The notes under the pieces were generated by a model, which saw nothing but the letters and a program-made list of their open reading frames with translations, searched no databases and was not told the origin of the DNA. Positions 8,486-16,612 of a DNA stretch of 64,000 nucleotides are shown here, one piece after another. A program made the translations under genes and the position numbers. Origin of the DNA: JBOGFI01 sp050743365. GTDB lineage: Bacteria; Actinomycetota; Acidimicrobiia; IMCC26256; JACDBD01. Location: NCBI GenBank assembly GCA_050743365.1, contig JBOGFI010000050.1:1-64000 (forward strand), written 5' to 3'. The stretch's first letter is position 1, and every line of letters starts with the position of its first letter.

Positions 8486-9564
8486 CGCGCGACGCGGTCC
8501 TCCTCTCCTACCGGCTGGGTAGCGCCGACGGGGTCTCGGTGGAGGCGGCCAAGTGGGAAGGCGCGCTCGGCGCGCTCGGGTTCTCGGTCCGCCACGTCGC
8601 GGGTGAGCTGCCCGACACCGGGCGGACCGACGACATCGTCCTGCCGTGGCTGGCGTGGGAGCCTCCGCCGGGCGCCGGTCCCGAGCCCGACGCCCTCTCC
8701 GCCGCGCTCTCGGGCGCCGACCTCGTCGTCGTCGAGAACCTGTGCTCGCTCCCGCTCAACCCGGTCGCGGCACGCGCCACCGCGGCCGCGCTCGACGAGC
8801 ACGTCGGCCGCGTCCTCTTCCACCATCACGATCTCCCCTGGCAGCGGACGCAGTTCGCCGCAGTCACCGACCTCCCGCCCGACCGTCCCGGCTCGCTGCA
8901 CGTGACGATCAACGACCGGTCGCGTCGTGAGCTCGCCACGCGCGGCATCCGGGCATACACCGTGCACAACGCCTTCGACGTCGACGGGCCGCCCGGCGAC
9001 CGCGCTGCCACACGCGCCGCCCTCGGCTTCGGCGACGGCGAGGTCGTCGTGCTCCAGCCCACTCGTGCGATCCCCCGCAAGGACGTCCCCGGCGGCCTGC
9101 GGTTGGCGGAAGCCGTCGGCGAGCTCCTGCCCGAGCGGTCGGTGCGGTACTGGCTGACCGGCCCGGCCGAGGACGGCTACGGGCCCACGCTCGAGCGCGT
9201 CCTCGCGCAGGCGACCGTACCCGTCATCCAGGGCCGCGCTGCCAGCACCGCCGACGCCTACGCCGCCGCCGACGCGGTCGTGTTCCCGTCGACGTGGGAG
9301 GGCTTCGGCAACCCCGTGATCGAGTCGGTCATCGCCCGCCGTCCGCTGGCGGTCGCGCACTACCCCGTCCTCGACGAGATCCGCGCGCTCGGCTTCGAGT
9401 TCTTCTCCGTCGATGCGCCCCGACCGATGGTCGAGTGGCTGCGCGCCCCCGACCCGGCCGTGCTGGCCACGAACCACGGGATCGCCCGCCGCCACTTCTC
9501 GCTGGCCGACCTCCCGGGTCGGCTGGAAGCGGCGTTCGGGGCGGTGGGATGGTCGACCTGGTGA
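8482..9564 (+). CDS. Glycosyltransferase (GT-B fold, family 4-like)
   Basis: About 360 residues. The C-terminal half has the nucleotide-sugar-binding layout of GT4 enzymes: a VVVLQPTRAIPRKD segment, a WLTGPAEDGYG stretch, then AAADAVVFPSTWEGFGNPV with the acidic E-x7-E-like region near the C-terminus. The N-terminal acceptor domain is less conserved. The GTG at 8482 overlaps the upstream stop in a GTGA; the longer ORF from 8422 would overlap the upstream gene in another frame and adds an Arg/Gly-rich peptide unlike a start. Acceptor and sugar are unknown. It lies outside the main glycan locus. Confidence 0.8.
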   Translation: MTRDAVLLSYRLGSADGVSVEAAKWEGALGALGFSVRHVAGELPDTGRTDDIVLPWLAWEPPPGAGPEPDALSAALSGADLVVVENLCSLPLNPVAARATAAALDEHVGRVLFHHHDLPWQRTQFAAVTDLPPDRPGSLHVTINDRSRRELATRGIRAYTVHNAFDVDGPPGDRAATRAALGFGDGEVVVLQPTRAIPRKDVPGGLRLAEAVGELLPERSVRYWLTGPAEDGYGPTLERVLAQATVPVIQGRAASTADAYAAADAVVFPSTWEGFGNPVIESVIARRPLAVAHYPVLDEIRALGFEFFSVDAPRPMVEWLRAPDPAVLATNHGIARRHFSLADLPGRLEAAFGAVGWSTW

Positions 9565-9824
9565 AGGGGCCCGACGACCCGGTACGGGCACGCCGGGCCC
9601 GCATCGCCCGCCGGGTGCGGTGGGCCTCGCGCGCCGGATACCTCGCGCTCGGCGTTGCCGTCGTCTGCTTCGCCGCCGCCGTGGCCACCGACTTCCCGGC
9701 CGTCCTCGTGAACCTCTCGGCCGCGGGCCTGGTGGCATCGTGCCTGATCCTCCCGGTCACCATCATCGTGGGGTACGGCGTGCGCGCCGCCGAGCGGGAG
9801 GACCGAGAACAGCGGTACGGTTGA
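9549..9824 (+). CDS. Small two-TM membrane protein
   Basis: A 91-residue protein (87 if the GTG at 9561, which forms a GTGA with the upstream stop, is used). A basic N-terminus (RARRARIARRVRW) is followed by two hydrophobic segments at about 30-50 and 57-80 and a charged tail. There is no recognisable family motif. It is translationally coupled to the glycosyltransferase gene. Its stop codon lies inside the palindrome in front of the alcohol dehydrogenase gene. Confidence 0.6.
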   Translation: MVDLVKGPDDPVRARRARIARRVRWASRAGYLALGVAVVCFAAAVATDFPAVLVNLSAAGLVASCLILPVTIIVGYGVRAAEREDREQRYG

Positions 9825-9836
9825 CCAGCCGGTCAA
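9821..9836. promoter_or_regulatory. Perfect palindrome, candidate TetR-type operator
   Basis: TTGACC-AGCC-GGTCAA has perfect 6-bp arms around a 4-bp spacer. It ends 22 bases before the ATG of the alcohol dehydrogenase gene and overlaps the stop of the preceding small gene. The size and position suit an operator for a TetR-family repressor. No binding data exist; the call rests on symmetry and position only. Confidence 0.45.
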
Positions 9837-9858
9837 GAAACAGCGCAGGGAGGGCAGG

Positions 9859-10965
9859 ATGCCGAGAGCTGCCATCTGCAACGCCGTCGGCGAGCCGCTC
9901 GAGGTCGCCGACGTCGACCTGGAGCCGCCCCACGCCGGAGAGGTGCGGGTGCGCCTGGGCGCGTCGGGCGTGTGCCACTCCGACCTGTCGATCCAGAACG
10001 GCACCATCCTCGTGCCCACGCCGCTGGTGCTCGGCCACGAGGGCGCGGGTGTGGTGGAGGAGGTCGGCGACGGCGTCGACGCCGTGAAGGAGGGCGACCG
10101 CGTCGTCATCTCGTGGGTGCCCCAGTGCGGCCACTGCTACTTCTGCGAGCACGGGCAGGGCCAGCTGTGCGAGGCGGGCGCCATCTCGATGACGACCGGC
10201 GGCCTGCTCGACGGCACCTACCGCTTCCGGCGCGGCGACCGGGAGCTCGGGCAGATGGCGGCGTCGGGCACATTCTCGGAGGAGACGATCGTCCCGGCCA
10301 TCGGCGCGGTGAAGGTCGACGACGACATCCCTATTACCGCGGCCGCACTGATCGGCTGCGGCGTGCTCACCGGCTTCGGCGCCGCCACCAACACCGCCGA
10401 CATCCACAAGGGCGACACGGTCGCGGTGTTGGGCTGCGGCGGCGTCGGCCTCAACGTGATCCAGGGCGCCCGGTACGCGGGGGCCGAGCGGGTCGTCGCC
10501 ATCGACATGATGCCCAACAAGCTCGATCTCGCGAAGCAGTTCGGCGCCACCGACCTCGTGAACGCGGGAGAGGGCGACCCGGTGTCGAAGGTGATGGAGC
10601 TCACCGACCAGCGCGGCGCCGACGTGGCGTTCGAGGTGATCGGTCTGGGCCCGACGATCGAGCAGACCATCGCCATGACCCGCCGGGGAGGCCAGGCGAT
10701 CATGGTGGGCGTGCCCAAGATGGAGGTCATGATCAACCTCCCGGCGTTCTTGGGGCTGGTCCTCCAGGAGAAGACGATCAAGGGCTGCTGGTACGGCTCC
10801 AGCAACGTCCACACCGACGTGCCCAAGCTCGCCCGCCTCTACGGCGAGGGTGAGCTCATGCTCGACGAGCTCGTCTCGCGCGAGATCAAGCTCGACGACG
10901 TGAACGAAGCCTTCCGGGCCATGCAGGCGGGCGAGGTGGCCCGCTCCGTCATCGTCTACCAGTAA
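9859..10965 (+). CDS. Zinc-dependent alcohol dehydrogenase (MDR family)
   Basis: 368 residues. The catalytic zinc site is visible as GVCHSD (Cys about 37) and GHEGAGVV; the structural zinc cysteines are in CGHCYFCEHGQGQLC (about 90-104). The NAD(P)-binding motif is VLGCGGVGLNV (about 190-200), followed by VAIDMMPNKL, whose acidic residue favours NAD. The family includes class III-like and mycothiol- or NDMA-dependent alcohol dehydrogenases; the substrate cannot be decided. The ATG follows GGGAGGG. The palindrome just upstream suggests repression by a TetR protein. Confidence 0.9.
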   Translation: MPRAAICNAVGEPLEVADVDLEPPHAGEVRVRLGASGVCHSDLSIQNGTILVPTPLVLGHEGAGVVEEVGDGVDAVKEGDRVVISWVPQCGHCYFCEHGQGQLCEAGAISMTTGGLLDGTYRFRRGDRELGQMAASGTFSEETIVPAIGAVKVDDDIPITAAALIGCGVLTGFGAATNTADIHKGDTVAVLGCGGVGLNVIQGARYAGAERVVAIDMMPNKLDLAKQFGATDLVNAGEGDPVSKVMELTDQRGADVAFEVIGLGPTIEQTIAMTRRGGQAIMVGVPKMEVMINLPAFLGLVLQEKTIKGCWYGSSNVHTDVPKLARLYGEGELMLDELVSREIKLDDVNEAFRAMQAGEVARSVIVYQ

Positions 10966-11038
10966 CAGCTCGCACGCGCGCCGGCGCCGAAAGCGTGGCA
11001 GAGGGGCTTCGCAGCCCGTCGATGCTCGGGGGGGAACG

Positions 11039-12472
11039 TTGAGACCGCTGCGCTTCCTCGGATCACTAGGGCTAGCCGCTGTCCTGGTGGTGGTCGGGCT
11101 CACCGCCTGCCAGCCCGTCCCGCCCAGCCAGCCTCTGATCGTCAGCGCCAACCCGGCGCTATACCCGGCGTTCCAGACGGGCGTGGTGGACTACGTGAAC
11201 CGGTGCGTCCCGGCCACGCCGACCGAAGTTCAGATCACCGCCCCGAACGGCACCACCGTCTCGGTGGACGGCTCTCCGCCTCAGAGCGGGACGTTCACCC
11301 TTCAGGTGGTCCAGGACGAGGGCAAGCGCTTCACCATCGACGTGACCACCGGTGGCACGACGACGAACCACCACGTCCGGTGCCTGCCCACCGACTTCCC
11401 CAGCTGGTCGGTGGAGAAGACCGGCACCCCACAGGCGGAGTTCTACGCCACCGTCATGATCCAGGGCCCCAGCACGCCCAACTACTCGGCGATCTTCGAC
11501 ACGAACGGCGTGCCGGTCTGGTGGCTCGACCGCCAGCCGACGTTCCTGTTCACCCCGCTGCCCAACCGGGACTTCGCCATCATCGAGGCCGGGGCCGGCA
11601 TGGAGGAGTACGACCTCGACGGCAATCTGGTGCGGACCCTCAACACTGTCGGCGGTCCCGTCGACAACCACGACGTGATCCTGTTGCCCAACGGCAACTA
11701 CGTGATGGCCACGGTCCAGCAGCAGCCGTGCGACCTGTCGTCCTGGGGCCTTGTCGGCCTGCAGACCTGCGTCAACCACGTCTTCCAGGAGCTCACGCCG
11801 CTCGGCGTGGTGGTGGGGGCGTGGGACGCCAGCTTGAACATCCCGGTCACCGAGACCACGCCGCCTTGGCGCGACAACCACGACACCGTGCCGCCGGACG
11901 TCTACGACCCGTGGCACTACAACTCGGTCGAGTTCACCGGGGACGGCTTCATCATCAGCTTCCGTCACCTCGACGCGGTCTACAAGATCGACAGCCTGAC
12001 CCTCACCGGGAGCATCGTGTGGAAGCTTGGTGGCGTCCTGCGGCCCGAGAGCCTGACCCTGGTTGACGATCCCCTCGGTGGCGTCACCGGACAGCATGAC
12101 GCCCGATGGCTCGGCGACGGGACCGTCACCATCCACGACAACGGCACGAACGCCCTCGGCCTCGGGTCGAACCGTCAGCCCCGCAGCGTCCGCTACGCCG
12201 TCGACACCGGAGCCATGACCGCCACGTTGGTCGAGGAGGTATACGACTCCGACGTCGCATCGTCCCCGTGTTGCGGCTCGACCCGGCGCCTGCCCGGGGG
12301 CAACTGGGTCACGGGCTGGGGCGGAAGCGGTCAGATCTCCGAGTACGACCCCGACAGCACCCGGGTGTTCCGCCTGCTCGCAGGCTTCGTGTACCGGGGC
12401 ATTCCCCTCCTGCCCGGCCAGTTCACCGCCGACGAGTTCCGGGCGGGCATGGACGCCCAGTACGCCGCCTAG
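11039..12472 (+). CDS. Arylsulfotransferase-like (ASST) lipoprotein
   Basis: 477 residues from a TTG start after GGGGGGAAC. The N-terminus is a lipoprotein signal: basic RPLRF, a hydrophobic run, then the lipobox GLTAC with Cys about 23, so the protein should be anchored on the outer face of the membrane. The remainder has repeated strand motifs of an ASST/arylsulfotransferase beta-propeller, such as FDTNGVPVWW, EEYDLDGNLVRT, DNHDVILLPNGNYV and TIHDNGTNA. His residues in DNHD, GQHD and related motifs match the conserved histidines of the family. Function may be sulfate transfer or a non-enzymatic propeller; the substrate is unknown. Confidence 0.78.
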   Translation: MRPLRFLGSLGLAAVLVVVGLTACQPVPPSQPLIVSANPALYPAFQTGVVDYVNRCVPATPTEVQITAPNGTTVSVDGSPPQSGTFTLQVVQDEGKRFTIDVTTGGTTTNHHVRCLPTDFPSWSVEKTGTPQAEFYATVMIQGPSTPNYSAIFDTNGVPVWWLDRQPTFLFTPLPNRDFAIIEAGAGMEEYDLDGNLVRTLNTVGGPVDNHDVILLPNGNYVMATVQQQPCDLSSWGLVGLQTCVNHVFQELTPLGVVVGAWDASLNIPVTETTPPWRDNHDTVPPDVYDPWHYNSVEFTGDGFIISFRHLDAVYKIDSLTLTGSIVWKLGGVLRPESLTLVDDPLGGVTGQHDARWLGDGTVTIHDNGTNALGLGSNRQPRSVRYAVDTGAMTATLVEEVYDSDVASSPCCGSTRRLPGGNWVTGWGGSGQISEYDPDSTRVFRLLAGFVYRGIPLLPGQFTADEFRAGMDAQYAA

Positions 12473-12522
12473 TCGCCCGGTCACCGATTCATCCAACCCG
12501 TCGGGACGCTCCTACCATGGGA

Positions 12523-12544
12523 GCGCCCTGATCGCGCCCTGATC
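12523..12544. repeat. Tandem 11-bp duplication upstream of the aldo/keto reductase gene
   Basis: GCGCCCTGATC occurs twice in direct succession, just before the AGGAG ribosome-binding site of the next gene. It could be a duplicated regulator half-site or a slippage product. Confidence 0.5.
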
Positions 12545-12558
12545 GCGTAGGAGTCACG

Positions 12559-13566
12559 ATGCGTTACCGGCGGTTCGGCGACACCGAGCTCGAGGTGTCG
12601 GAGGTCGGCTTCGGTGCCTGGACGATCGCGACCGACTGGTGGGGCAAGGTCGACGACAAGGCCGGGCTCGTGCACGCCGCCCTCGATGCGGGCGTCACCT
12701 TCTTCGACACCGCCCCCGTGTACGGCGACGACGGCTTCGGCGAGCGGATCGTCGCCGAGCTCGTCGGCAGACGCGACGACGTCGTCATCACGACGAAGTG
12801 CGGGTACGACCTCGACGCCCCCCGCAACGCGCCCGGCCATTCCGAACGCCCGCAGGACTGGCGGCCCGACGCGGTGCGGAGCCAACTCGAGGCGTCGCTG
12901 CGACGGCTCGAGCGCGACCACATCGACCTCTACCAGCTGCACAACGTGCGCATGGAGCCGGTGCTGGCCGACGACCTGTGGGACGAGCTCGAGCGATTCC
13001 GCGTCGAGGGCAAGGTGCGGGAGGTCGGCGTCGCGCTCGGCCCCGCCATCGGCTGGACCGACGAGGGCCTGCACGCGCTGCGGGAGCGCCCGATCGTGTC
13101 GCTCCAGACCGTGTTCAACCTGCTCGAGCAGGAGCCCGGGCGCACGTTCGCGGCCGAGCCGGCCGTGACCGAGGGCCGGGTCGGCCTCATCGCCCGGGTG
13201 CCGCACGCGTCGGACGTGCTGTCGGGCAAGGTGACCCGCGACACCCGGTTCGAGGGCGACGACCACCGTGCCCACCGCAAGCGCGAGAACCTGCTCGACC
13301 TGCTCGACAAGGCCGACACGCTCGCCTTCCTCCACGGCGGCGACACCGGCCGGTCGATCGGCCAAGCCGCGGTGGCCGGCATCCTCGCGTTCGACGGGTT
13401 CACGACGGTGCTCCCCACCTGCGTGACCGCCGACGAGGTGCGCGAGTACGCGGCGGCAGCCGAGATGCCCTTCGCCGGCGGGGAGAAGTCGAAGCTCGAC
13501 GAGCTCTGGGGGCGGAACTTCGGGGTCACCGACCGCTACGAGATGCCGCTCAAGTCGAGCGTGTGA
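12559..13566 (+). CDS. Aldo/keto reductase
   Basis: 335 residues, a TIM-barrel NADPH-dependent oxidoreductase. The catalytic tetrad can be followed: Asp and Tyr in FFDTAPVYGDDGFGE (about 50-64), Lys in VVITTKCGYD (about 80) and His in LYQLHNVRM (about 128). YRRFGDTELEVSEVGFG at the N-terminus is typical of the family. AGGAG lies seven bases before the ATG. The stop overlaps the start of the TetR regulator (TGATG), so the two are co-translated and the regulator may control this reductase. Confidence 0.9.
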   Translation: MRYRRFGDTELEVSEVGFGAWTIATDWWGKVDDKAGLVHAALDAGVTFFDTAPVYGDDGFGERIVAELVGRRDDVVITTKCGYDLDAPRNAPGHSERPQDWRPDAVRSQLEASLRRLERDHIDLYQLHNVRMEPVLADDLWDELERFRVEGKVREVGVALGPAIGWTDEGLHALRERPIVSLQTVFNLLEQEPGRTFAAEPAVTEGRVGLIARVPHASDVLSGKVTRDTRFEGDDHRAHRKRENLLDLLDKADTLAFLHGGDTGRSIGQAAVAGILAFDGFTTVLPTCVTADEVREYAAAAEMPFAGGEKSKLDELWGRNFGVTDRYEMPLKSSV

Positions 13567-14183
13567 TGCGACTCCCCGCCCACCAGCGGCGCCGCCAGCT
13601 CCTCGAGGTGGCGCGCGACGTATTCGCAGCCGGGGGCTTCCACACAACCGCCATGGACGACATCGCCAACGCCGCCGGCGTCACGAAGCCCGTCCTGTAC
13701 CAGCACTTCCCGTCGAAGCGGGCACTGTTCCTCGAGCTGCTCGACGACATCGGTCGGCAGCTGCTCGACGAGCTGGGCGCCGCGACCGGCGCGGTCGAGA
13801 CCGGGCGCGAACGCGTCGAGGCCGGGTTCGAGGCGTACTTCCGCTATGTCACCGGCAACCGCGCCGCTTTCCGGCTCATCTTCGGGGCGTCGGTGCGCAA
13901 CGACCCCGAGTTCGCCCGGATCGCCGATCGCGTGCTGCGCGACGCCGCCGACGCGGTCAGCGCGCTGATCGAGATCGAGGGCACCGAGGAGCACCGGCGC
14001 GTGCTCGCCCATGCCCTGGTCGGGGTGGCCGAGGCTACGAGCCGCCACGCGCTCACCGACCCCGACGCGTCCCAGGATCCCGAGCAGCTCGCCCGCTGGG
14101 TGTCGGAGCTGGTCTGGTTCGGTCTGCGCGGCATCCGGGCCGAGCGTGAGCCGGCGCCGGCGAGCGGGGCCCTCGAACGGTAG
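13566..14183 (+). CDS. TetR/AcrR family transcriptional regulator
   Basis: 205 residues. The N-terminal HTH is typical: RRQLLEVARDVFAAGGFHTT, then MDDIANAAGVTKPVLYQHF with the recognition helix near residues 35-45, and PSKRALFLELL. The C-terminal ligand-binding domain is helical without recognisable ligand residues. It is coupled to the aldo/keto reductase gene. The palindromes at 9821 and 60328 are the right kind of site for such a protein, but nothing links them to it specifically. Confidence 0.88.
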   Translation: MRLPAHQRRRQLLEVARDVFAAGGFHTTAMDDIANAAGVTKPVLYQHFPSKRALFLELLDDIGRQLLDELGAATGAVETGRERVEAGFEAYFRYVTGNRAAFRLIFGASVRNDPEFARIADRVLRDAADAVSALIEIEGTEEHRRVLAHALVGVAEATSRHALTDPDASQDPEQLARWVSELVWFGLRGIRAEREPAPASGALER

Positions 14184-14245
14184 CGGTCTGCCTCGATTCG
14201 GCGGGCGAGAGGCGTACGGCCCACCTGGTGACCGACGAACCGGTC

Positions 14246-15103
14246 CTATGTGCGGGTCGGCTGCCCGCGTCTCTGCCGCCAGGGCGAAGAACGGCCGGAC
14301 GGCGCGTGTCGACGGAACCTGCCGCGGGTCGCCGACTTCTCGCGCGTAGGCGAGCCGGACCAGGGGGATTCGGCTGCCGCCTGACTGGTGCCCTTACGAG
14401 GACGGACGGCTAGCGCGCCGCTCACCTCCTCCAGTGCCGGTACCCGGCGTCCGAACCAGCGGTGGGCCCAGGTGACGGTTCGGCCCCCGAGGAAACGCTC
14501 GACCAGGCCGGCGATCACGACCAGATCGGCCAGCGGTGACGCGTTGGTCACGTACCACTCGTCGACAGCCAGCTTGAGCGGCAGGACGAGATCGCCGTAC
14601 ACGTCGTCCCCGGGAGCAGCGTCGGCGAGGAGGTGATCCTCCCAGTCATGGACCAGGACCTGGGACGGACCGGCGATGCCCGGTCGCCCCCGGAGGACGG
14701 CTTGCCAGCGCGGATCTTCCTGGTTGACGTAGGCGGGGGTCTCGGGGCGCGGGCCGATGATCGCCATGGTGCCGGTGACGACGTGTAGGAGCTGGGGAAG
14801 CTCGTCGAGCCGGGAGGCGCGCAGGTATCGCCCCAGACGCGTGATGCGGGTGTCGTCCCGACCTGCAGTCAGCGCGCGGCCGCCGGCAGTCCCGTCGGCC
14901 CGAGCGGTCCGCATGGTCCGCAGCTTGAGCAACGTGAACGGTCGACCGTGGCGCCCGATGCGCCGGAGCCGGACGATCGCTGGTCCCGGGCTCGTTCGCC
15001 GGGCGACGCCAGCCAAAAGGCCGACGAGTGGCAGGAGGGTCACGCCGACCACCGCGGCGACCACACGGTCGAGCGGGTTCCGAACGATGAGCCAGCGGTT
15101 CAT
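14246..15103 (-). CDS. Monotopic initiating sugar-phosphate transferase (PglC/WcaJ type)
   Basis: 285 residues. It would transfer a sugar phosphate from UDP-sugar to undecaprenyl phosphate, the first membrane step of a surface-glycan pathway. The N-terminal membrane helix (about 10-30) is followed by hallmarks of the family: RRTSPGPAIVR, FTLLKLRTM, RYLRASRLDELPQLL and IIGPRPE. The short form with one N-terminal helix matches PglC-like enzymes. The last 65 residues are Arg/Ser/Pro-rich and unlike the family, perhaps read-through after loss of an earlier stop. The start overlaps the stop of the aminotransferase gene. Confidence 0.88.
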   Translation of the reverse strand: MNRWLIVRNPLDRVVAAVVGVTLLPLVGLLAGVARRTSPGPAIVRLRRIGRHGRPFTLLKLRTMRTARADGTAGGRALTAGRDDTRITRLGRYLRASRLDELPQLLHVVTGTMAIIGPRPETPAYVNQEDPRWQAVLRGRPGIAGPSQVLVHDWEDHLLADAAPGDDVYGDLVLPLKLAVDEWYVTNASPLADLVVIAGLVERFLGGRTVTWAHRWFGRRVPALEEVSGALAVRPRKGTSQAAAESPWSGSPTREKSATRGRFRRHAPSGRSSPWRQRRGQPTRT

Positions 15104-16263
15104 GACGCCTTGCCGATGGCATCGGCGAGCGCGGCACAGACGCGGTCGACCTGGTCATCGGACAGCTCGGGGTGCAGGGGCAGGCTCAAGACCCGGGGGG
15201 CGAGCCCCTCGGCCACGCCAAATCCCGCGGGATCGACCTGGGCGTGGCGGCGGAACCAGTCGAGGCGGTGCAACGGCTGGAAGTGGATGCTGGTGCCCAC
15301 GCCCTCGGCCCCCAGCCGGTCGACCACCCGATCGCGCCGCACCCGGTCGGGCAGCACCACGACCATGAGGTGGTCGGCGCCGTTCTTCTCGAGCTCGTCG
15401 GGCACGCACCGAACACCGTCAAGTTGCGCGAGCTGCTCGCGGTAACGGGTCACAGCGTGCCGGCGCCGGGCCTGGAGCTCGTCGAAGCGAGCGAGTTGCG
15501 CCCGGGCAACGGCGGCAAGCAGGTCGGGCAGGTTCGCCTTGATCCCCGGCGTGCGCACGTCGTAGGCGAGTCCGTCGCCAGACGTGTACCGAGCCCATGC
15601 GTCCACGCTGAGGCCATGGAGCCGGTAAGCGTTCGCGAAGGTGGCGAGCTTCGGGTCCTCGGTCACAAGCGCGCCACCCTCGCCGCATGTCAGGTTCTTG
15701 GTCGCATAGAACGAGAAGCATGCAGCCATCGTGCCGTGGCCTCCGATGCGCCCACGCCAATCGCGCGAGCCGAGCGCGTGCGCGGCGTCCTCGACGACCG
15801 GCACCCCCGCATCGCGACAGAGCTCGTAGATCCGGGGGTCGACGGGCACCCCGCCGAAATGGACGACCACGACCGCGCGCACGCCCACGTCGATCGCCCG
15901 AGCGACGGCGTCGAGTGAGACATTGAGGCTGTCGGCGTCGACATCGAGAAGGAGCGGAACCGCGCCGAAGCGAGTGAAGCTCGTGGCAGTCGACACGAAC
16001 GTCCACGTCGGCACCGCCACCGTTGCACCGGGCGGCAGGTGCAGTGCCGCGGCCGCGGTCTCCATCGCCGCGGTGCACGACGACATCGCGACGACGTAGG
16101 GCATCCCGAGATACTCCCCGAGCTCGGATTCCAGCGCGAGACACTCCTGACCCGTGGTCAGCCAGCCGCTCTCCAGGACTCGGCAGGCGCTCGCGATCTC
16201 GTCGTCGCCGATACTCGGCGCCGCGAACACGACGCGGTCTTCGGTCACCCGAGCGCGTGCCAT
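15100..16263 (-). CDS. DegT/DnrJ/EryC1 family PLP-dependent sugar aminotransferase
   Basis: About 387 residues from the ATG at 16263 (MARARVTEDRV); an in-frame ATG at 16287 is possible. It would aminate a nucleotide keto-sugar. PLP landmarks are SSCTAAMETA (phosphate site, about 60), VVEDAAHALGS (Asp binding the pyridine nitrogen, about 160) and FYATKNLTCGEGGA with the Schiff-base Lys (about 185). It directly precedes the initiating sugar transferase in a 4-bp overlap, the arrangement of PglE/PglC-like pairs, so its amino sugar is probably the first sugar of the glycan. Confidence 0.9.
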   Translation of the reverse strand: MARARVTEDRVVFAAPSIGDDEIASACRVLESGWLTTGQECLALESELGEYLGMPYVVAMSSCTAAMETAAAALHLPPGATVAVPTWTFVSTATSFTRFGAVPLLLDVDADSLNVSLDAVARAIDVGVRAVVVVHFGGVPVDPRIYELCRDAGVPVVEDAAHALGSRDWRGRIGGHGTMAACFSFYATKNLTCGEGGALVTEDPKLATFANAYRLHGLSVDAWARYTSGDGLAYDVRTPGIKANLPDLLAAVARAQLARFDELQARRRHAVTRYREQLAQLDGVRCVPDELEKNGADHLMVVVLPDRVRRDRVVDRLGAEGVGTSIHFQPLHRLDWFRRHAQVDPAGFGVAEGLAPRVLSLPLHPELSDDQVDRVCAALADAIGKAS

Positions 16264-16564
16264 ACCGACCTGCCGATTCCGCTGCACTGCGCGCGACAGG
16301 GCCGTCGCCAGCCCAGGGCCGAGGACGACGACCGACGGTGGCCGCCCGTCACCGCGCGCGCGATCCCGCCCGCTGCCCGTCGAGTGCTCGAGTGGTGGCC
16401 GGTTGTACCCCGATGCACCCCGATGCCCCCAAACCGGGCCCGCCCCTGAGATGTCGTGGAGTCTCTAGTAGAGAAAGGAGGTATTTGTCTACCCTCCACG
16501 AGCCTATGCGCCGTTCAGTGGCTTTGTCTCGTGACCTTGGGGGCTCGTCACGCCTTGCCCTCCG
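16264..16564. other. Divergent intergenic region between aminotransferase and FAD-enzyme genes
   Basis: About 300 bp without a convincing gene. It contains a duplicated ACCCCGATGC near 16418-16440, a short inverted repeat TCTCT-AGT-AGAGA, and an imperfect inverted repeat of GGAGGTA with TACCCTCC near 16475-16498. Promoters for both flanking transcription units must lie here, but I could not assign -35/-10 boxes with confidence. Confidence 0.5.
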
Positions 16565-16612
16565 ATGCGCCTCTATCGAACCGTCTTGACCGCCAAACGG
16601 AGGAGCCGAGGC

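Noticed and set aside
7705..9738. 677-codon minus-strand ORF opposite the DUF5317 and glycosyltransferase genes
   Set aside because: Spans two real plus-strand genes and their junction; composition is Arg/Ser/Gly-rich shadow.
12639..14183. 514-codon frame that joins an Arg-rich sequence to the TetR protein
   Set aside because: Its first 300 residues are an out-of-frame reading of the aldo/keto reductase; only the last part from 13566 is the real TetR gene.
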